From positions 84,088-148,087 of the forward strand of contig WNNJ02003290.1 in NCBI GenBank assembly GCA_012934845.2: a stretch of 64,000 bases of DNA. Reading direction: 5' to 3'. The translations under genes and the position numbers were made by a program. Under the pieces are notes generated by a model. It saw nothing but the letters and a program-made list of their open reading frames with translations. It had not been told where the DNA came from and ran no database searches. This DNA comes from Pomphorhynchus laevis (lineage: Eukaryota; Acanthocephala; Palaeacanthocephala; Echinorhynchida; Pomphorhynchidae). Shown here one piece after another: positions 58,180 to 64,000 of the stretch; the stretch's first letter is position 1; each line of letters begins with the position of its first letter.

Positions 58180-60345
58180 TTAGTCAATTATTTATTAGTC
58201 TATTTTAAAAAATTTACTAATTAATAAGGAATAATGGTCATCAGGAGGAATTGCTATGCTATCAGGTTTATGCCCCCATTACTCGACACAACATAATAGC
58301 GCAGCCAAATACATGCTAATGACGCATAGTATTCATCGCCGATACACAATATACACAATAATTAAATTATACTCAATAATTATTATTAAAATTAAATTTT
58401 ACTGGAATTAAAATTATCGCTCTCAGTTTGGATATCAGATATTTCGCTATCAGTTCCTTCATTCCCGTACTATTTCAATTTTAATAAACACCAACTCTTT
58501 GAGCTTCGAAGAATTAGATTAGTTAATTGAGTCTAAGCATTTTATATTATTTATAAATTTAAAATAATGCTAAATAAAATTTAATAATTTAATAAATAAT
58601 ATTTCATTGTTATAAGCGAACCCCGCCAAACGGAATAATCGCTAAGAAGAATATATAATTGTTATAAGATTTAATATAATTTATATCAAGTCAAAATAAA
58701 AAAATTCAAATTTAAAATAAAGATCAATTTTTATGAATTGAATAATATATAACAGATGATGTTTCAGGACTATCAACGACTATTTTAAATAAAAATCAAT
58801 TTGTATGAATTGAATAATATATAACAGATGATGTTTCAGGACTATCAACGACTATTTAAAATAAAAATCACTATTTAAATAAATAATATATACGATTATA
58901 AAATATAATCGTAAAAAATATAATCTTATAAAATATAAGATTATAAATTATATAACATTTTATATAATTTATATCAAGTTAAATTTAAAATTGGAATTTA
59001 AAATAAAAGTTAATTTTTATGAATTGACTAATAAATAACAGACGTTGCGTCAGAATAATGAATAGAGGTCATAAGGAGGAAATGATATGCTATCAGGTTT
59101 CGGCTCCTATTCCTCGACCTAACACAGCAGTGAGGCCAAATACATGCTGACGACGTATTTCTTTTATTTCCTCCTTTGTCCATCAATAAAAAATTTCACT
59201 AAAGCGGTTAAATTTATTTTAAAAACAAAAACAAAAGGCGGTGACGTGTAAGTGTTCAGTATAGTACAAGGCAATTCCGCTCTTACGCTTAAGTAGTCAT
59301 GAAAGCTTGATTTTAATTATAGACGTATGCATGCCCGATTTCAAAATAATGCTTTCATGCGTACACTATCTATTACTTTCGTGACTGATGTAGTTGCGCC
59401 AACAACTATTATTATTTTTCTTACTTTCTTGTTTGCAGTCATTAAATTCTAAAATTTAATTTTTGTGGAATCCGGTATGCGAATATGTTTATTTAAATGA
59501 TCTATTAAATTTAGAATTTTACAATATTTGTATTTTTACAGCATTCTGTGATCTTTTTTATAAAATATATTTAAATAATTATAAATAATAGATAATTGTA
59601 ATAAGATTTTATATAATTTATATCAAGTTAACATTTAAAATTGAAATTCATAATAAAAATCAATTTTCAAGAATTGACTAATAAATAACAGACAATGTAT
59701 GTACAATTCATGGATTCACATCTTTAAATTTCAGAAGATCCATTTGCTGCATACTAGCAATATTGAACAAGAAAGTATTCAATATGATAATAAACAATAT
59801 ACGATGTATTCGAATAAAGATTAATAATTATATTATATTATTTTATTATGAATAATTCAATGCTAATTGAGTTAATTAAATAATAACTATAATAGTACAG
59901 TTAATATCCTATCCGACTTTGAATTGCAGATATATTCTAATTATATATTCAAGTTATATTCTAATTATAGTTATATTCGAATCAGATTAGCTAACTGAGT
60001 CTGCGTATTTCATTTATTTATAAATTAAAAATAATGCGAAATAAGAATTAAATAATTAAATAAATAATTAAATAATTATAAATAATAGATAATTGTTATA
60101 AGATTTTATATAATTTATATCAAATTAAAATAAAAAATTGAAATTTAAAATAAAAGTCAATTTTTATGAATTGACTAAAAAACAATATACGATGTAACAG
60201 AATAACGATTCGAGGTCACCAGGATAAACTGCTATGTTATCAGGTTTCGGTAGCTATTACTTATAGAATAACTCTGAAGAAGAATTGGTCCCTTATTCCT
60301 ATTAAACATATTATAGGAATAAGGACCGAAAGTATCCTCTGTATA
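58180..60345 (+). repeat. Cluster of five dispersed hairpin repeats
   Basis: Copies at about 58180-58330, 58515-58860, 58865-59190, 59570-59700 and 59985-60345, all in the same orientation, with full or partial right-end hairpins (CTATGCTATCAGGTTTCGG pairing with CGACCTAACACAGCAG in the third copy). The second copy contains a local duplication of ATATAACAGATGATGTTTCA. The last copy's right end is replaced by a large imperfect hairpin (60250-60345; arms GGTCCCTTATTCCTAT and ATAGGAATAAGGACC). Confidence 0.8.
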
Positions 60346-61210
60346 AGTGGTAATCAAATAAAAATAATAAAATATGCGCAAACTTAGTTGACCTTAATTG
60401 GTGAAGGTCATCAATTTTGTTTAATCTATTCATTTATAAATTAATTAAAATGATATTAATTATTAACAATAAAATTATTTAATTATTTAATGCTTTGCAA
60501 AATGGAAGATCCTATACTTTTAACAGAGAGATAATTATTAACGATGACAACTTACAAGTAGGCTGATTACTTATCGTTTATTAAACGATGAGTAGCTAAA
60601 CTCTCCGGTTTAGAAAACGTCTATGGAAGAAATAAATTGTTTTCGAAAAAACAACAGAAAAAGGAAGATGGATAAAGTAGATTAAAAACTCATTGAAACG
60701 AAACACGAAATGAAGGAATACACCTCATTGTTCGTGAGTGCCACTGCTTATTGTCGTTATTATATCATTACTTTTTAAGATTTACATTGCGAGTATAATA
60801 ATCGAAAAATAATCAACAAATCGAAGTTCATAACAACACTCAATTCCTGTTGTTTAAAAACTCGAAAACATCTTTCTTTAATAGAATAGAAAGTACGATA
60901 GAAAGTATAAAATTTACACCTGAAGCAAAATAAAAGCACTAATGTTGTGTTAGTGCTACGGTTAGAAACTTAATACGTTTATAATACGAAATTATGCTTA
61001 ATACGAAATATCCAATGAAAATAGAAATCACAGCATAAATAAAGGTTTACCTAAATATTGCATAATTAAATTTGTCTTCTGTATATAAAAATAATCGCAG
61101 TTGCGTAAAAAGCCTAAATCATTTTTGGAATAAGAAAATATAAGAATCGAATAAATATTAACAATTAAAACATTGATTTGTAATTAATTGGATGTAATTA
61201 TTTGTAATAA
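60346..61210. other. No gene seen; left flank of the RLE LINE
   Basis: AT-rich sequence with one short hairpin near 60936-60958 (AGCACTA and TAGTGCT). I find no N-terminal Cys-rich region of the LINE here, so the element is probably truncated near 61210. Confidence 0.45.
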
Positions 61211-63874
61211 TTATTTGTTATTAATATTACTCGAATATATGAGGGAGCATCATCAAACACGGATTCACTCATACGTGCAATATCACTTTGTCAATTAGTT
61301 CTACAACGTAGTGGATATTCGAATACGCGAAAGCTCAAGGCTTTATTAGCAAGACGTCTCGCTAGCTGGTCCTCTGGAGACATCTCATCTCTACTAAACG
61401 AAGCTAGATATCTCCAGCGCCTTGACGTAAAAAAATCACACAACAATATAACCAACGATACAACGAAGCTATTTCGGAAGTTTGTTCTCAATGGTAAGAT
61501 AACGGCAGCGATGAAATTAATCAAGACAGAGTATGGACAAGGCGTGCCAATGGGCCTGGATACTTTAACATGTGGTAAATCAGTGAGACAGATACTTATT
61601 GATAAGCATCCACAACCAGCTGACATACATGAGGAAGCACTAGTCACTCAACCAATAACCGAAATACATGACTTCAACCAAGTTGCTTTCGAGAGTATTG
61701 ACGGATCAAAAATAATTGAGGCTGCTAAGAGAACAAAGGGTAGTGCAGGACCTTCTGGAATAGACGCAAAAGCATGGACCGAAATGCTTTCGAATTTCGG
61801 TACGGAGTCACAAAAATTAGCGGATGCGCTAGCATTGTTTGCTCAACGAATCGCTACTAAGGAAGTTTCTGATGAGTCGATCAAAGCTTTTACGACAAGC
61901 CGCCTTATTGCATTAAGTAAGAATCCAGGTGTGCGTCCAATTGGAATAGGTGATGTCTCAAGACGTATCGTATCGAAAGTCATACTTGATGTTGCACGGC
62001 CACAGCTACAACAGATATGCGGTAAAACACAGTTTTGTGCTGGTCAGCGCGCAGGTACTGAATGTGTAGTCCATGCCTTACGTGATTTGTTATCGAGTAA
62101 ACCAAATTCGGTGGTCTTGACTATTGATGCAGATAATGCATTTAATCGAATCAACAGAAAAACTGCCCTGGCCAACATGCCACAAATATGCCCAGCGCTA
62201 TCGAATGTTCTGTCAAACCTCTATAGAAATCCGACGTCATTGACAATTGGGAATGAAATCATACTCTCCCAAGAAGGATTTACACAGGGAGATGTTTTAT
62301 CGATGTCTGCTTATGCTGCAGCTACACTTCCTATGATACAAAAGATATCTGCGGAGTATCCTGATGTGCTCCAATGCTGGTATGCTGATGACGGCAATAT
62401 GGTGGGTGATCCTGATACAGTGAAGATGGCGTTTGAACTGCTACGAAAAATTGGACCGTCATATGGTTTCTTCGTTAATCCGGCGAAATGTCGACTATAC
62501 GGAAATGGATGTATAGCTGAAACGCTCCACGCTTTATTTGATGATCTTCAAATTTCTGTTGACATGAATGGCGTGTCTATATTGGGGTCTCCCATTGGAA
62601 AGGATGACTTTGTAAAAGAGCATATTCAATCTGATGTACGTTCGTTGATCGAGACAGTTACTCGTCTCACACAAATCGGTCGTTCAGAGCTACAGATTGC
62701 TTTCGTTGCTCTCATAAGATCTCTTCAACAAAAATGGATACATATGCAACGGTCATGCCATTGCTCGATTGAGTGGTTTGAGGCGCTGGCACAATCGATA
62801 AGATCGATGATAACTGAATTAACTGGAATTGACATTGAAACAAATGAAGTTCTATGGAGGGTGTTTAACATGACTTTGAGAGATGGTGGTATCGGCGTTA
62901 AAGACCCTATGCGTTCAGTAGACCAAGAATATAACGCTTCACGTATGGTGTGCGAGCCATGTTTAGGAGACGTTACGGGGCTAGATCTAATAAATAATCA
63001 AAACAGATTATGTAAAGAAATTCGTGCTAACCGTTTAAAAGCGGAAAGGATGAATCGCAATGACATTATAAATCAGGTCGACCCTACTCTCAAGAATGCC
63101 ATCGAGCATGCATCAGTATCTGGATCATCTTCGTGGTTGTCAACATACCCAACAAACAGTTATTCTTCCAGAATAAGTAATACAGTCTTTCAAGATGCAC
63201 TAGCCACCAGATACGGATTTCTCCATCCCTCATCACCGAAATACTGCCAATGTAAAGAACAAAACTCGATATCACACACTTTCTCGTGCCCTTTAGGCGG
63301 CTTGCCATCAATGAGACACGATGCCGTCCGTGATTTTCTAGCGAATAGATTATCTGAATGTTGTCGTAACGTAGCAATCGAGCCAAAACTATCCCCTCTG
63401 CATGATGAAATATGCTTCCAAAATTACGGTACAACTATTGATCGTGAAGCGAGACTTGACATATCATGTTCCGGAATCTTTGGAGACAGAACGGAGTGTA
63501 CTTTCCTTGATATCTGCGTGTTCAACGCATACGCTCCCTCTAACTCCAGTAAGAGTATCGGACCATGCTTCGAATATCATGAACTAAGGAAGAAAAGGAA
63601 GTATCTTGAGAGAGTAAATAGCATAGAGCATGCGTCATTTATTCCCGTAGTATTTTCGATGCTCGGAGGGGCGGGTACGGAAGCGGCAATCCTGTTAAAG
63701 AGAATCGCGGGCTCCATGGCAAGGAGTCATAACAGCTCATACAACGATGAAATAAGCAGATTACGTAGTGGCATCAGCGTTATCCTTGCAAAGATGACTT
63801 CTCGATGTGTCCGTGGAGCTCGATCAGCTATAAATCGTCCTCAAAGGGATTTATGTTTAATCAATGAAGAATAA
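61211..63874 (+). CDS. LINE ORF with reverse transcriptase and restriction-like endonuclease, uninterrupted
   Basis: The frame is open from 61211 to the TAA at 63872-63874; the first ATG is at 61511, giving 787 residues from there. The frame upstream of that ATG reads KLKALLARRLASWSSGDISS and LLNEARYLQRL, which belongs to the family's conserved N-terminal part, so 61511 is not the ancestral start and the 5' end looks truncated. Residues counted from 61511: RPIGIGDVSRRIVSK, RT motif A TIDADNAF (D206 and D208), GFTQGD near 256, YADDGN at 291-296, a CxC-x7-H-x3-C zinc motif at 579-593, then ARLDI (D650), TFLDICVFN (D667) and HELRKKRKY (about 690), consistent with a PD-(D/E)xK nuclease as in R2/NeSL-like LINEs. 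Similar proteins are common in cnidarians and molluscs. The intact frame in AT-rich, decayed surroundings suggests recent insertion. Confidence 0.88.
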   Translation, partial: LFVINITRIYEGASSNTDSLIRAISLCQLVLQRSGYSNTRKLKALLARRLASWSSGDISSLLNEARYLQRLDVKKSHNNITNDTTKLFRKFVLNGKITAAMKLIKTEYGQGVPMGLDTLTCGKSVRQILIDKHPQPADIHEEALVTQPITEIHDFNQVAFESIDGSKIIEAAKRTKGSAGPSGIDAKAWTEMLSNFGTESQKLADALALFAQRIATKEVSDESIKAFTTSRLIALSKNPGVRPIGIGDVSRRIVSKVILDVARPQLQQICGKTQFCAGQRAGTECVVHALRDLLSSKPNSVVLTIDADNAFNRINRKTALANMPQICPALSNVLSNLYRNPTSLTIGNEIILSQEGFTQGDVLSMSAYAAATLPMIQKISAEYPDVLQCWYADDGNMVGDPDTVKMAFELLRKIGPSYGFFVNPAKCRLYGNGCIAETLHALFDDLQISVDMNGVSILGSPIGKDDFVKEHIQSDVRSLIETVTRLTQIGRSELQIAFVALIRSLQQKWIHMQRSCHCSIEWFEALAQSIRSMITELTGIDIETNEVLWRVFNMTLRDGGIGVKDPMRSVDQEYNASRMVCEPCLGDVTGLDLINNQNRLCKEIRANRLKAERMNRNDIINQVDPTLKNAIEHASVSGSSSWLSTYPTNSYSSRISNTVFQDALATRYGFLHPSSPKYCQCKEQNSISHTFSCPLGGLPSMRHDAVRDFLANRLSECCRNVAIEPKLSPLHDEICFQNYGTTIDREARLDISCSGIFGDRTECTFLDICVFNAYAPSNSSKSIGPCFEYHELRKKRKYLERVNSIEHASFIPVVFSMLGGAGTEAAILLKRIAGSMARSHNSSYNDEISRLRSGISVILAKMTSRCVRGARSAINRPQRDLCLINEE

Positions 63875-64000
63875 TTTAGTGACTTTTTGAATATTAAAAC
63901 TGGCTTGGTGAGGTTTTTTTCTTTAAAATTGTAAATTAAGGCCCATTTGCGGGAACCTATATTAATGTAATAATATTTATAATAAAAAATAATATTAAAA
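63875..64000 (+). other. 3' tail of the RLE-type LINE
   Basis: After the stop comes a short untranslated tail (GGCTTGGTGAGG, then TTAAGGCCCATTTGCGGGAA) and then AT-rich DNA to the window edge. The exact element end is not determinable; it may be near 63960. Confidence 0.45.

Noticed and set aside
58220-58330. A type II (open stem II) hammerhead on the minus strand of the dispersed repeat (GCCGAAACC, then CCTGATGACC)
   Set aside because: Only about 21 bases lie between GAAA and CTGATGA, too few for the two hairpins that a hammerhead needs there.

Overview
The window is animal nuclear DNA. It is strongly AT-rich, carries two conserved spliced genes whose products are typical of animals, and has many non-LTR retroelement remains. 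The encoded UAP56 protein ends in IEGR, as in nematodes and insects, and the retroelement mix (RTE-like, Rex1/RTE-like, Penelope-like, restriction-like-endonuclease LINE) fits an invertebrate. I cannot name the species or phylum.

Two host genes converge tail to tail. On the + strand, nine exons from 4736 to 17403 encode a complete UAP56/DDX39B (Sub2) DEAD-box mRNA-export helicase of about 433 residues. On the - strand, seventeen exons from 40183 down to 17538 encode a complete beta subunit of the AP-1/AP-2 clathrin adaptors of about 953 residues, with trunk, clathrin-box hinge and appendage. Their stop codons are 134 bases apart. All splice sites I traced are GT-AG except one beta-adaptin acceptor, which reads GG. 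A lone olfactomedin-domain exon lies on the + strand inside beta-adaptin intron 3, beside a 2-kb array of 15-bp satellite repeats.

The rest is mostly mobile-element debris. From left to right: an N-terminal scrap of an RLE-type LINE (1-180, -); a LINE 3' end (1329-2300); a LINE tail inside UAP56 intron 1; an RTE/Rex1-type endonuclease scrap (16885-17090); a decayed LINE (23075-24710); a nearly full-length but frame-broken APE LINE (41520-45250); a head-to-head pair of Penelope-like RT fragments (46050-47165); an RTE-clade LINE (50330-53010); a Penelope-like GIY-YIG cassette with 117-bp inverted arms nested between 510-bp direct repeats (53602-55150); a Rex1/RTE-type LINE 3' end (55190-56110); and a long uninterrupted RLE-type LINE ORF (61211-63874).

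Three features cut across these regions. First, a dispersed repeat of roughly 300-400 bp with a conserved hairpin occurs about a dozen times. Second, hammerhead-ribozyme-like motifs sit in Penelope-type inverted arms and once in a beta-adaptin intron. Third, tight-loop, near-perfect inverted duplications of about 7-22 bp recur across the repeat-derived DNA and look like fold-back template-switch scars.
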